From NCBI RefSeq assembly GCF_900143185.1, contig NZ_FSRQ01000001.1, forward strand, positions 1,240,001 through 1,304,000: a stretch of 64,000 nucleotides of DNA. Direction: 5' to 3'. The notes beneath the pieces were generated by a model that was not told the DNA's origin, did no database searches, and was given only the letters and a program-made list of their open reading frames with translations. A program made the position numbers and the translations under genes. The first letter of the stretch is position 1. Each line of letters begins with the position of its first letter. Below are positions 26,711 to 36,300 of this stretch, piece after piece. This stretch comes from Chryseobacterium scophthalmum (GTDB lineage Bacteria; Bacteroidota; Bacteroidia; Flavobacteriales; Weeksellaceae).

Positions 26711-26880
26711 TTGATGATTGAAAATTAGTTTTGATACAATTGATAATTAGGAAAAAGTCTGTATCATTCATAGGCTGATTACCTTGAATGAGATTTTATA
26801 TTTTATCCCTCTTTTATCATCCTATCTATTAGTAAATTATTTGCATGGTCATCATCAAGAAAACCATGCATTTTATTGTA
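26711..26880 (-). repeat. Conserved leader of fibre modules, copy 3 (shortened)
   Basis: TTTTGATACAATTGATAATT just upstream of the anchor gene, and a TTTATCATCCTATCTATTAG segment, match the leaders of modules A and B, but this copy ends before the 70-bp element. Nothing else is visible in the 217-bp gap to the lysozyme gene. Confidence 0.55.
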
Positions 26881-26927
26881 TTGCGATAAGAATTAATCCT
26901 AAAATACCAATTACAGTTTTTAAAATT

Positions 26928-27368
26928 CTATTTTGCAAAAAACAAATCCGCTTCAGCTTTTCTTCTTCGGATCAAACCGTTTAAAGTCTTTCCTCCGGCG
27001 GTAGTATATCTCGAAGTAAACCAATCTTTAATGATTTCAGAATTTGCTTTTTTATTGATTAAAGAAAATAAAGTATCAGAACCTCCCGTATTGTAAGTAT
27101 GCGATACTAAAGCATCAAATTGATTTTGTGTAAGCATAATTTTAATTTTATTCTTCACTATTTTTTCATACGTTGGTAAAACAGATGAAAATAATTCTGC
27201 TCCTTTTTCTTTGCTGATGGAAGGATCTTTCATGGTTACTTTTTTTCCACCCGGATAATACGTATTTCCATAGCCAATTGTCGGGATTCCTGCTGAATCC
27301 AGATAAGGTTTGGAACTGAATCCTTCAAATGATAAAATCAGATTGATTCCTTTTTGTGATGTTTTCAT
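26928..27368 (-). CDS. Phage-type lysozyme, glycoside hydrolase family 24
   Basis: This 146-aa endolysin cleaves peptidoglycan glycan strands. The catalytic triad of T4 lysozyme (Glu11-Asp20-Thr26) is present with identical spacing as Glu15, Asp24 and Thr30 in SFEGFSSKPYLDSAGIPTIG. There is no signal peptide, so export would need a holin; a holin-like gene lies at 49577. ATG overlaps the stop of the spanin-like gene (ATGA), giving an endolysin-spanin pair as in phages. In this context it probably lyses the producer to release particles, although a role as a baseplate-borne enzyme cannot be excluded. Confidence 0.93.
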   Translation of the reverse strand: MKTSQKGINLILSFEGFSSKPYLDSAGIPTIGYGNTYYPGGKKVTMKDPSISKEKGAELFSSVLPTYEKIVKNKIKIMLTQNQFDALVSHTYNTGGSDTLFSLINKKANSEIIKDWFTSRYTTAGGKTLNGLIRRRKAEADLFFAK

Positions 27369-27934
27369 TTTTTAAAATATTTATAGATGAAAAAGATGAA
27401 GATTAAAAAAAAGATAACGATTGTAATGACAATCCAGGTTCCGGCTTGAGGACCATTCGCTTTTATTGTTTTTGTTTCTTCAAAAACTGCAGAATCAGCT
27501 TCTTTTATTCTTTCCCTTGAAACAGTATTGTGAGCCAAATCCTGAATAATATTGGTAAATTTTTCTTTTTTAACCTCCGATTTTTTATTGTCAACCTTTG
27601 TATAATGATTGTTGATCGAGTATTCTGCATTTCCAATGATCGAAATGCTTTGAATGGTGTCTTTGCCAACTACATTATGAAAAACAAAAGGATTGGATGG
27701 ATCAGATTTTCCTGTAATCAATATTTCCCCGGATATTTCGTTTTTCTTTTCTTTTAACAATGCATCAACAGAGGTATTTTGAGCTGATTGTATATTTTTA
27801 ACACTTACAGAATCTACTTTTACTTGTTCCGTTTCTTTTTTGTTTTCTTGATAAGTCGTTGTCATTTTATGTTTACTTCGGCAACACAATATGAGGCCAC
27901 TGAATAAAATCAGCAGCAGAATTTTTGCTTTCAT
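27365..27934 (-). CDS. Lipoprotein with C-terminal membrane helix, unimolecular-spanin-like
   Basis: The 189-aa protein has an N-terminal lipoprotein-type signal (MKAKILLLILFSGLILCC, candidate lipid Cys17 or Cys18). A charged periplasmic stretch follows, with a central beta-like part and a probably helical second half (FTNIIQDLAHNTVSRERIKE). It ends in a C-terminal transmembrane helix near 166-186 (WIVITIVIFFLIFIFFIYKY). A lipidated N-terminus plus a C-terminal helix would span outer and inner membranes, the layout of unimolecular spanins such as phage T1 gp11. The four-base overlap with the lysozyme supports a lysis function. Sequence similarity to known spanins was not assessed; the assignment rests on topology and position. 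Confidence 0.65.
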   Translation of the reverse strand: MKAKILLLILFSGLILCCRSKHKMTTTYQENKKETEQVKVDSVSVKNIQSAQNTSVDALLKEKKNEISGEILITGKSDPSNPFVFHNVVGKDTIQSISIIGNAEYSINNHYTKVDNKKSEVKKEKFTNIIQDLAHNTVSRERIKEADSAVFEETKTIKANGPQAGTWIVITIVIFFLIFIFFIYKYFKK

Positions 27935-28079
27935 GAGCTTTATTTTTTTGAAATTATTAGGTTAAGAGACCAGAAACTGGAAGAGAGGATTTATTGTTTT
28001 TATAAAAAAATCCCCAAGTTTTTCATTTTTTTTAATAGTGACTTCATTCAAAATCTATTTAAACTTTTATAAAATAATA

Positions 28080-28287
28080 TTTTGTTGGAAACGCAAAGGC
28101 GCAAATTCTTTATCTTTTTTAGTTTTTAAGGCGCAAAACACTTCGACTTCGCTCAGTGTGACTAAAAAATTTCGAAAAGGATTTAAAAATAAAACAATTA
28201 AAATTTTATCGCAGATAAAATCCTTGCGCCCTAAAACAGTTTATACTATAAATTGCGCCTTTGCGATTACCAACTATTAAAATTTAA
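28080..28287 (-). repeat. MITE-like palindromic element, right copy (inverted)
   Basis: This is an inverted copy of 20793-20988: GGAAACGCAAAGGCGCAA at the left end, TTTTTAAGGCGCAAAACACTT, CGCTCAGTGTGACTAAAAAA, AAAATCCTTGCGCCCTAAAA, ending AATTGCGCCTTTGCGATTAC. It fills most of the 427-bp gap between the spanin-like gene and the AAA+ gene; no gene is seen there. Confidence 0.75.
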
Positions 28288-28361
28288 ACAAGCTTTCAAT
28301 GTATTTGCTGTCTCTGCAAATTATAGGCTAAAACCATCCAACCTCGCTCTTCCAGCTTATT

Positions 28362-29678
28362 TTACGTAAATATTTTGTCTTCTTTCACGTATTCTTTTTT
28401 GATACTTTCTAAAAGCATCTCTACACTTACTTTGTAATCAGGAGCTTTCGATGCGATTGTTTTTAAACTAACATCTTGTATGACATTCATAATATTAGAA
28501 CCGGTAAGTTCGTATCTTTTGGCAATTTGGTTTAAATTAATCTCTTCAAGCTGAAGTTGTTCCGGTAAATTTTGTTGCCAGATACGCAGTCGCTCTTCAT
28601 GTTTTGGATTATTAAATTTGATGCAGCTGTGAAAACGTCTCGTAAAGGCTTTATCCATATTATTTTTAAAGTTGGATGCCAAAATAATAAGCCCTGAAAA
28701 TGTTTCTATTCGCTGTAACAGGTAAGAAACTTCCTGGTTCGCATATTTATCATGAGCATCTTTTACAGACGTTCGCTTTCCGAAAATAGCATCTGCTTCA
28801 TCAAAAAATAAGATCCAGTTTTTATTTTCGGCTTTATCGAATAATTTAGCCAATTGTTTTTCCGTTTCTCCGATATATTTTGAGACCAACATAGAAACAT
28901 CAACCCTGAAAACAGGACGCTCCGTATATTTTCCTAAAAGACTCGCTGCAAGAGTTTTTCCGGTTCCCGGTTCTCCGTAAAATAACACTCTGAAACCCGG
29001 TTTGAGTTTTTTCTGCATGTTCCAATCTTCCATCAAGATTTGGCTGCTGTTGTACCAGTCTTCAATAGTTTGAAGTTCGTTTAACGTGATTTGAGGAAGT
29101 ATTAAATCATTCCACGATCTATCGGTATGTAATAATTCTGCCGGGAAATCGTTGCTCATTTTTGGCAATAATTCTACTCCGAATATTAAAGTATTAAAAG
29201 CTTCCTGATGAACATTTAACTGGCTATTTATTGGCGTATGCTCATGAGCTGAACTTGAAAATGCAATAAGTTCTTCTTTAATTAAAACTGATTTTGGACT
29301 GAAATAATCCAGCACTTTCAATCGTTCTGAAATATTCTCTCCCCCTAAAATATATTGAACAGCCTGAATGGTAGGATTAAAAAGTCTGCCATTATCATTG
29401 CTCGAACAATAATCAAACAGTGTACTATTTGGAAATTCTAAAAAAATGCGTTTCAGCAATGACGGATCTAATCGCGGTAATAAAGCCATTAAAAGAATCA
29501 CAACTTCCTGGTGTGTAAGCGCTTTCGCTGAAATATAATCTCCTAATTGAAAGCCTTCATGGTCGTTAGCTTTAAATTCGGGCGCTTCGGTATTAAAATC
29601 TTCTGAAGCATTATTGATACGCCATGTAATAACCTCTTCTAAATGAGTAAATAATTTTTGTATTTGTTCTGGTTCCAT
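28362..29678 (-). CDS. AAA+ ATPase of the contractile injection system (Afp15/PVC15-like)
   Basis: The 438-aa protein has an N-terminal family-specific region of about 190 residues and a single AAA+ module: Walker A GEPGTGKT at 235-242, Walker B ILFFDEAD at 289-296, a sensor region with ASNFKNN near 334-340, and paired arginines near 347-348 that could act in trans. A classical-type AAA+ ATPase with this layout is a hallmark of eCIS loci (Afp15 in the antifeeding prophage) and is not found in R-type pyocins or ordinary prophages. It probably acts in the cytoplasm during particle assembly or effector loading. It sits between fibre genes, separated by about 680 bp from the next gene upstream. 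Confidence 0.92.
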   Translation of the reverse strand: MEPEQIQKLFTHLEEVITWRINNASEDFNTEAPEFKANDHEGFQLGDYISAKALTHQEVVILLMALLPRLDPSLLKRIFLEFPNSTLFDYCSSNDNGRLFNPTIQAVQYILGGENISERLKVLDYFSPKSVLIKEELIAFSSSAHEHTPINSQLNVHQEAFNTLIFGVELLPKMSNDFPAELLHTDRSWNDLILPQITLNELQTIEDWYNSSQILMEDWNMQKKLKPGFRVLFYGEPGTGKTLAASLLGKYTERPVFRVDVSMLVSKYIGETEKQLAKLFDKAENKNWILFFDEADAIFGKRTSVKDAHDKYANQEVSYLLQRIETFSGLIILASNFKNNMDKAFTRRFHSCIKFNNPKHEERLRIWQQNLPEQLQLEEINLNQIAKRYELTGSNIMNVIQDVSLKTIASKAPDYKVSVEMLLESIKKEYVKEDKIFT

Positions 29679-30359
29679 TGGTTTTTTAGTCTTTTTAATT
29701 TTTTAAAATTTACTCTTCTTCATCTCTTTAAATAAATTCTTTATCTTGGCTTTCTCTTTAATGCGTTGGTTAATCCTGTTTTGACCTTTTTAATTTTTAA
29801 AAACATTTACTAATTAGCCACTAAAAGTAAATGCAATTCATATTAGAAAGTCTTACCTAAACTGCCGAAACAGTCTTTTTAGAAAGTCTTTCACTTACTG
29901 GAATTCCTACTTTTTAAAGAATAAATCTTCCGTTTTCACGAAATCATTCTTTACTCTTGAAAGAAAATAATAGATCTTAAAAACTAAATCTATCATTCTG
30001 CTTCCTGGATGAAATTCTGGTGATCGTGCATCAGAAAATTCCAATATTTCAAAAGCAAAAGGCTTCCCGTTATAGAGCATCTTACTTAATTGAGGTATTT
30101 TATTGATGTTTCCACATTATTTGTGGTTTTCTTCAATAAACCTCAACCGAAAAGTTGCTCACCTATGAATAAAAATAACTTTTGTAACATCTCATTTTTC
30201 ATTGTTTTTTTGTTGTTTTATTTTTGATAAAAAAAATTTACTCTTCTTTATTTGTGAATAAAAATAATCTTCACTTGAAAAGTATTTCACATTCCAGACT
30301 CTTACCTAAAATGTCAAAACATTTGTTTTGAAAATCTTGTACGATTGAGATTATATTTT
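29679..30359 (-). other. Non-coding spacer with a decayed duplicated segment
   Basis: About 240 bp (29850-30100) are clearly similar to 33000-33250, in another spacer of the fibre region. On the minus strand a frame from ATG near 30082 gives 57 residues (MLYNGKPFAFEILEFSDARS onward), but the matching frame in the other copy is stopped after about 19 codons. I therefore treat it as a remnant. Two further repeats of an AACCGAAAAGTT-like word lie near 30140 and 30270. Confidence 0.5.
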
Positions 30360-31106
30360 TTATGAATTAATGATATAGTTGATTAAATCATCCTCATCTC
30401 GAGATCCTAAAATAATTTTTATATTAACCGGTTGTGATCTCAATTTTGTTCCATTAACATCAATTTCCAACAACATTTGAATAAGAGAATATGGTTTTCT
30501 ATGATGTGTTGAATATTTAAACGAACCAGGTCTGGTAAATGTTCCTGATGGAGAAAACTCTTTGTAATCTACATTTGGTTTGAAATAATTAATAGGATTA
30601 AGGTCTATAACCATTTCATTAGACGTTACAGGATATTCAGATTGTCTGCCCCAAGATTCTGCATCCAAAGGAAGCTCCTGATAAAATCCTGCGCTTTTTT
30701 CATAACCGCTTTTAAGTGTTTTTTGTTGTTTGTAACGTTTTATGATAATCTTAGGTTGATATTTATCTATATCTAATTCAGTTAATAATTTTACGTTTAA
30801 ACATTTATAAACAACATTTCTACTTAAAACATGTACATATTTATCTATTTGTTTTGGTTCTTTTTCTTCTAGATCTTCGATGTTTATATGTCCTCTGCCT
30901 GATTTTTCGATATCTTCAGCTATATAGAAATGATAAAATTTTTTCTTATTATTTCCTGACGCTTTTACATCCAATCCGAAATTAAATTCATTTAAGTGCA
31001 CATAATTATCGATGAATCTGCCAAATTGAGTTTGTGTAGGGTATTTACCTGTTTCAAAATAGGTTTTCAGCTCCTCTCTTTGCGTGAATTTATTTTTTTC
31101 TCCCAT
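30360..31106 (-). CDS. Single-gene fibre-like protein with N-terminal anchor motif
   Basis: The 248-aa protein begins with the shared anchor (YFETGKYPTQTQFGRFIDNY, then VHLNEF). The remaining 210 residues match nothing recognised and are rich in beta-forming and aromatic residues (GFYQELPLDAESWGRQSEYP, FSPSGTFTRPGSFKYSTHHR). It has its own copy of the 70-bp upstream element about 75 bp before the start, so it is probably a separate transcription unit. No signal peptide. It may be a short spike or fibre on the baseplate, or an accessory protein carried by the particle; the function of the C-terminal part is unknown. Confidence 0.72.
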   Translation of the reverse strand: MGEKNKFTQREELKTYFETGKYPTQTQFGRFIDNYVHLNEFNFGLDVKASGNNKKKFYHFYIAEDIEKSGRGHINIEDLEEKEPKQIDKYVHVLSRNVVYKCLNVKLLTELDIDKYQPKIIIKRYKQQKTLKSGYEKSAGFYQELPLDAESWGRQSEYPVTSNEMVIDLNPINYFKPNVDYKEFSPSGTFTRPGSFKYSTHHRKPYSLIQMLLEIDVNGTKLRSQPVNIKIILGSRDEDDLINYIINS

Positions 31107-31180
31107 GACATTTTTAATTTTTTTTATGATTTATGTTTTTAATATGCTTGTTTTCCGGAGCTAATTTCTTTATGATTTAA

Positions 31181-31250
31181 AGTTCAAAATTCATCTATTT
31201 TTTGTTCTTATTGAAGTTTTTCGGCCTCACTATTCAGTAGTTGCAGTAAC
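31181..31250 (-). repeat. Upstream fibre/effector element, copy D
   Basis: AGTTCAAAATTCATC, a T-rich gap, GAAGTTTTTCGGCCTCAC and CAGTAGTTGCAGTAAC on the plus strand, 75 bp before the 248-aa gene. The rest of the 31107-31421 gap shows nothing further. Confidence 0.78.
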
Positions 31251-31421
31251 TCTTATTCTTTTAATAATTAAACAATTTTTGATTTGATTCCACAGTTAAT
31301 CTTCTTTATCCTTTCTGATAAATTTTTGTTTTCTGCTTTCTCTAAAAGCAGTAATTAAACATTTTTAATGTTTTAAAATCTTTGAAAATTGTATTTAGTT
31401 TATCACTGAAAAGAGTAATCC

Positions 31422-32906
31422 TTAATCGAAAGCAGTTGTTGTTAATGTACCATCATCTGCTACTGTGACTCTAAATCTATTACCAATAGGCGAAGTAAGT
31501 ATAATACCTTTTGTAGAATCTGTAATTTCAATATCTTCAGTTCTTGTGAAGGAAGCATCAACGTAAGCTTTATCGACTAATGTTCTCTCAGTGAACTCTG
31601 GACGTTGAGAATAATCTTCAAGATAGTTTAATCCACCTTTTTCAATAGTAATTCCCGTACCGTAACCTGATGAATCAAAAACTCTTTGCATGCTTAAATA
31701 TTCAGGGTAAGTTACTATACTAGAACTTTCACCAGTCTCTTTGTTTATTAAATATGTAGAAAATTGAGAATTTGGATCAATTGTTATGATATTACTTTCA
31801 TCTGCATTATAAGCAGTATTATCTTTATCGAGAACTTTTTGTAATGTAGGTGTAGTTGCGTTTAAGCCAGTTTTATCAATCCAACCAAATTCACCATTTT
31901 CATTTCCTACATATACTTTAGTAAAGTCTGTATTATTTGTTGCATCTGTAATATAAGTAGGATGTATACTAAGTTTACCTCCTATTTTCAAACTTCTATC
32001 AACAAAGTCTCCACTAATTAAAGGAAGCGTTAAATCATGTCTTGATGTATCAACTTGAGAATGAATTACCAACTTATTATCTTGATTGCCTCCAAAAGGA
32101 GCATTAGCACCAATCACAACATTATTATTACCTAACACACCACTAGCATGGGTCGTATTACCGGAATTGTAACCTATAAATGTATTCAAATTCCACTCAC
32201 TTGCGTTGCTGACTGCACCTAAATTATAACCTGCAAAAGAACCTACTAACGTATTTTTATTACCTCTTCTTATTTTATTACCTGAAAGACCACCAGCATA
32301 CAAATTGTTATGACCATTTGTTTGGGAAAAACCAGTATTGTTTCCTAATCCTACATTTACATTGCCATCTACCAACGGAAAAAAAGAAGCATAACCTATT
32401 GCTGTGTTTGCTCCCCCAGTTGTTACTTTATTAAGTGCAAAATTACCAAATGCAGCATTGTAAAATCCGGTTGTTAGATTTGCCAAAGTCTGATTAGCTA
32501 TTCCTGCATTTTCATATCCTGAAGTTTGTTTAGAAAGAACATTATAACCAATAGCTGTATTATATTTACCTGTTGCTGTTGTTGATTTCCCGGTTGTGAA
32601 TAAATAAGACTCTGTCGGTATATCGTAGCATAATTTTGCATTATCATGAAACTTTATTTCCTTATTTGCAATATTTCCTCTACTCATTACATCTGATAAT
32701 GTATCATTTCCACTTACATCAGGTAATTGAGAAGCTGGAACTTTGCCATCGATCAGATCTGCTTTTTTAGAAAAGTCATAATCAATTTTATCTGCAGCGA
32801 GCTTTTCTTCTTTATGCCAATAAGAGTCTTGCCATTCCCAGAACTCTTTCTGTGTAGGTCTATCTCCATTTTCGAATAATTTTTTTAATTCTTCTTTTGA
32901 TTTCAT
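31422..32906 (-). CDS. Fibre protein with anchor motif and YadA-head-like beta-roll
   Basis: The 494-aa protein starts with a variant anchor motif (LFENGDRPTQKEFWEWQDSY, then WHKEEKLAADKI). Residues of about 105-275 hold a run of 14-16-residue repeats with the pattern G-x-x-N-x-A-(I/F)-G-(Y/N), for example GKYNTAIGYNVL, GFYNAAFGNFAL and GANTAIGYASF. This is the left-handed beta-roll seen in YadA-type adhesin heads and some phage fibres. The C-terminus (DSTKGIILTSPIGNRFRVTV onward) resembles a small fibre tip domain. A trimeric adhesin-like fibre is the likely product. Copy E of the upstream element lies about 410 bp before the start. Confidence 0.8.
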   Translation of the reverse strand: MKSKEELKKLFENGDRPTQKEFWEWQDSYWHKEEKLAADKIDYDFSKKADLIDGKVPASQLPDVSGNDTLSDVMSRGNIANKEIKFHDNAKLCYDIPTESYLFTTGKSTTATGKYNTAIGYNVLSKQTSGYENAGIANQTLANLTTGFYNAAFGNFALNKVTTGGANTAIGYASFFPLVDGNVNVGLGNNTGFSQTNGHNNLYAGGLSGNKIRRGNKNTLVGSFAGYNLGAVSNASEWNLNTFIGYNSGNTTHASGVLGNNNVVIGANAPFGGNQDNKLVIHSQVDTSRHDLTLPLISGDFVDRSLKIGGKLSIHPTYITDATNNTDFTKVYVGNENGEFGWIDKTGLNATTPTLQKVLDKDNTAYNADESNIITIDPNSQFSTYLINKETGESSSIVTYPEYLSMQRVFDSSGYGTGITIEKGGLNYLEDYSQRPEFTERTLVDKAYVDASFTRTEDIEITDSTKGIILTSPIGNRFRVTVADDGTLTTTAFD

Positions 32907-32999
32907 ATTGTAATTTATTTTGTTTTTAAGGAGGAAATTTTGAAAATTTAATTAGCTTAATTACTGAAAAATAAACCTTAACCGAAAGGTTATCCACAT

Positions 33000-33250
33000 T
33001 GGAGAGCCTTACCAAAACGACCGAAGTTGTTTTTCTTGAAAGTCTTTCCCTAACTGGAGTTCCTACTTTTTTAAAGAATCAACTCTCTGTTTTCACAGAA
33101 TTCTTTTTCTGCTCTTAAAAAAGAAATAACAGTTCAGCCATGCCTTATCATTCTGTTCTTGGACGAAATTGTAATGCTCACACATCAGAAAATTCCAATA
33201 TTTCAAGAGTAAAAGGTTTCCCTTTAAAGGACATCCTACTCGATTGAGAT
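33000..33250 (-). repeat. Decayed duplicated segment, second copy
   Basis: Similar to 29850-30100 over about 240 bp, sharing TCAGAAAATTCCAATATTTC and GAAAGTCTTTC. No frame is conserved and open in both copies, so it looks like remnant sequence or a shared untranslated leader. Confidence 0.6.
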
Positions 33251-33315
33251 TATATTTTTAGTAATTATTATATAATTGAATTGCTTTTTGGAATGCAATT
33301 GTTACCTATCATTGA

Positions 33316-33385
33316 AAGTTCAAAATTCATCATTTTTTTGCTCTTATAAAAGTTTTTCGCCCCTCCTATCCTGTAGTTGCAGTAC
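33316..33385 (-). repeat. Upstream fibre/effector element, copy E
   Basis: AGTTCAAAATTCATC, T-rich gap, AAAAGTTTTTCGCCCCTCC and CTGTAGTTGCAGTACC on the plus strand. It sits between the end of the 1309-aa gene and the start of the 494-aa gene and would serve the latter. Confidence 0.78.
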
Positions 33386-33388
33386 CTC

Positions 33389-36300
33389 TTATTTTTCTTG
33401 ATTATAAACAAAAATTTCAATATTTCCGAAGTGTCCTACCATATCAACAGGAATAGACTCGTCTTTTTGGATCATAAAAACATTTAGCCCAACAACATGA
33501 TCATCCAGCCTTAAAGACATACAATCTACGGGAGATGATCTCCTAAATGGAATATTAATTTTGCTGTTAATCCAAACTTTGCCTTCAGGAAAAGCTTTTT
33601 CCAGCACCCCGGTATAAAATCCGGTTTCTTCGCGTCTCCAGTAAATATCTCCAATCGTGTTTTCTAATACAATAAACTGAGGTTCAAAAGATTTTTCATC
33701 TATACGCAATAAAGCTCTGTAAATTTTATACTTTCTTCCAGGTTCCGTGGAATCTAAAATACCTAAAGCCGTTTTCCATGAATAAATATTTTCATAGTCT
33801 AAATTGGAAGCATCTCTTCTCGTTAAATAACTAACATGAGAATCTGATGACCAAAGATGATTTTCTAATGCATTTTTATCAGCTTTATTTTGAAGATTCA
33901 CATTCAGTTCCTGAACTGTAGATTTATCCGCTTTAATCTGAAGATTTGCATTCGCATTGGCTAATCCTTCTTCAACAATTTTTATTTTATTCAGCTCTGG
34001 CTCAATCGTAGCTTTGTCTGCCTTAGTTTGAAGATTGGCATTCAGTTCCTGAACTGTAGATTTATCTGCTTTATTTTCAATACTCGTTGTAAATGTGCCG
34101 AATTGCTCAAGAACCGAAGCTTTATCGGCTTTAGTTTGAAGATTTGCATTTAAATTGGCTACTCCGGTTTCTACAGCTTTTATTTTATTAAATTCTACTT
34201 GAGCTGTTTCTACATCTACCTTTGTTTCAAGACCGGCGTTTAAGGTATTAAACTGTTCAAGAACCGTGGCTTTATCAGCTTTAGCTTGAAGATTTGAACT
34301 TAGAGTGGCTACTCCGGTTTCTACAGTTTTTATTTTATTGAACTCTACTTGAGCTGTTTCTGCATCAACTTTTGTTTCAAGAGTCGTGTTTAATGTGGTA
34401 AACTGTTCAAGAACCGTAGCTTTATCAGCTTTAATTAGAAGATCTGCGTTCATATCGACTAATCCGTCTTCAACTACTTTTATCCTATTCACTTCTTGCT
34501 GAAGTGCTGATTTATCTGCTTTAGCTTGAAGGTTTGTATTTAAAGTAGCTACTCCGGTTTCTACAGCTTTTATTTTATTAAATTCTACTTGAGCTGTTTC
34601 TACATCAACTTTTGTTTCAAGATTAGTATTTAAGGTATCAAACTGTTCAAGAACTGTGGCTTTATCAGCTTTAATTAGAAGATTTGAATTCACATCGATT
34701 AACCCATCTTCAACAGATTTTATTCTGATTACTTCTTGCTGAAGTGCTGATTTATCGGCTTTTGTTTGAAGGTTTGTATTTAAAGTAGCAACTCCGATTT
34801 CTACAGCTTTTATTTTATTAAATTCTACTTGAGCTGTTTCTACATCAACTTTTGTTTTAAGATTAGTATTTAAGGTATCAAACTGTTCAAGAACTGTGGC
34901 TTTATCTGCTTTAGCTTGAAGATTTGTATTTAAAGTAGCAACTCCGGTTTCAACAACTTTTATTTTATTAAATTCCACTTGAGCTGTTTCTACATCAACT
35001 TTTGTTTCAAGATTAGTGTTTAATGTATTAAACTGCTCAAGAACCGTAGCTTTATCAGCTTTAATTAGAAGATCTGCGTTCATATCGACTAATCCGTCTT
35101 CAACTACTTTTATCCTATTTACTTCTTGCTGAAGTGCTGATTTATCGGCTTTAGCTTGAAGGTTTGTATTTAAAGTAGCTACTCCGGTTTCAACAGCTTT
35201 TATTTTATTAAATTCTATTTGAGCTGTTTCTACATCAACTTTTGTTTCAAGATTAGTATTTAAGGTATTAAACTGTTCAAGAACTGTGGATTTATCTGCT
35301 TTAATTAGAAGATCAGCGTTCACATCGACTAATCTGTCTTCAACTACTTTTATTTTATTAAATTCAAGCTGAACTGTAGCTTTGTCCGCTTTAGTTTCAA
35401 GATTGGTTGTGAATGTACCAAATTGCTCAAGAACTGCAGATTTATCTGCTTTAGTTTGAAGATTGGTATTCAGATTAGCTACTCCGGTTTCTACAACTTT
35501 TATTTTATTAAATTCTATTTGAGCTGTTTCTGCATCAACCTTTGTTTCAAGATCGGCGTTTAATGTGGTAAACTGTTCAAGAACTGTAGCTTTATCGGCT
35601 TTAATTAGAAGATCAGCGTTCACATCAACTAATCTGTCTTCAACTACTTTTATTTTATTAAATTCAAGCTGGGCTGTAGCTTTGTCAGCTTTAGTTTCAA
35701 GATTGGTTGTGAATGTACCGAATTGCTCAAGAACTACAGACTTGTCCGCTTTTGTTTGAAGATTGGCATTTAAATTGGCTACTCCGGTTTCAACAACTTT
35801 TATTTTGTTAAATTCTAATTGAGCTATTTCTACATCAACTTTTGTTTCAAGATTAGTGCTTAATGTATTAAACTGTTCAAAAACCGTGGCTTTATCAGCT
35901 TTAATTAGAAGATCAGCGTTCACATCAACTAATCTGTCTTCAACTACTTTTATTTTATTAAATTCAAGCTGGGCTGTAGCTTTATCCGCTTTAGTTTCAA
36001 GATTGGTTGTGAATGTACCGAATTGCTCAAGAACTGCAGCTTTATCAGCTTTAATTTGGAGTTTAGTATTCACATTGATGAGTTCTCCCTGTACAAATTC
36101 AATCTTATTGATTTCAGTTTGAAGACCTTCAACCATTCCAACGGTAATATTCGAAAGTCCGGTTGGTAAATAATTACTTTTATCTTGTTTGTTACCTCCT
36201 TTAAATAGATAAAGAGCAAAATTGCCTCTTGAATCGGGAACTGCGATGAAATCGTTATCTTCAAATTTATATAAATCGGAACGCTCTGCAAATTCTAAAA

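Noticed and set aside
30020..30082. A 57-codon gene starting MLYNGKPF
   Set aside because: The homologous segment near 33200 has a stop after about 19 codons in the same frame, so coding is not supported.
35565..36122. Plus-strand open frames opposite the coiled-coil gene
   Set aside because: They repeat with the period of the minus-strand gene and have no leader or homologue; they are antisense shadows.
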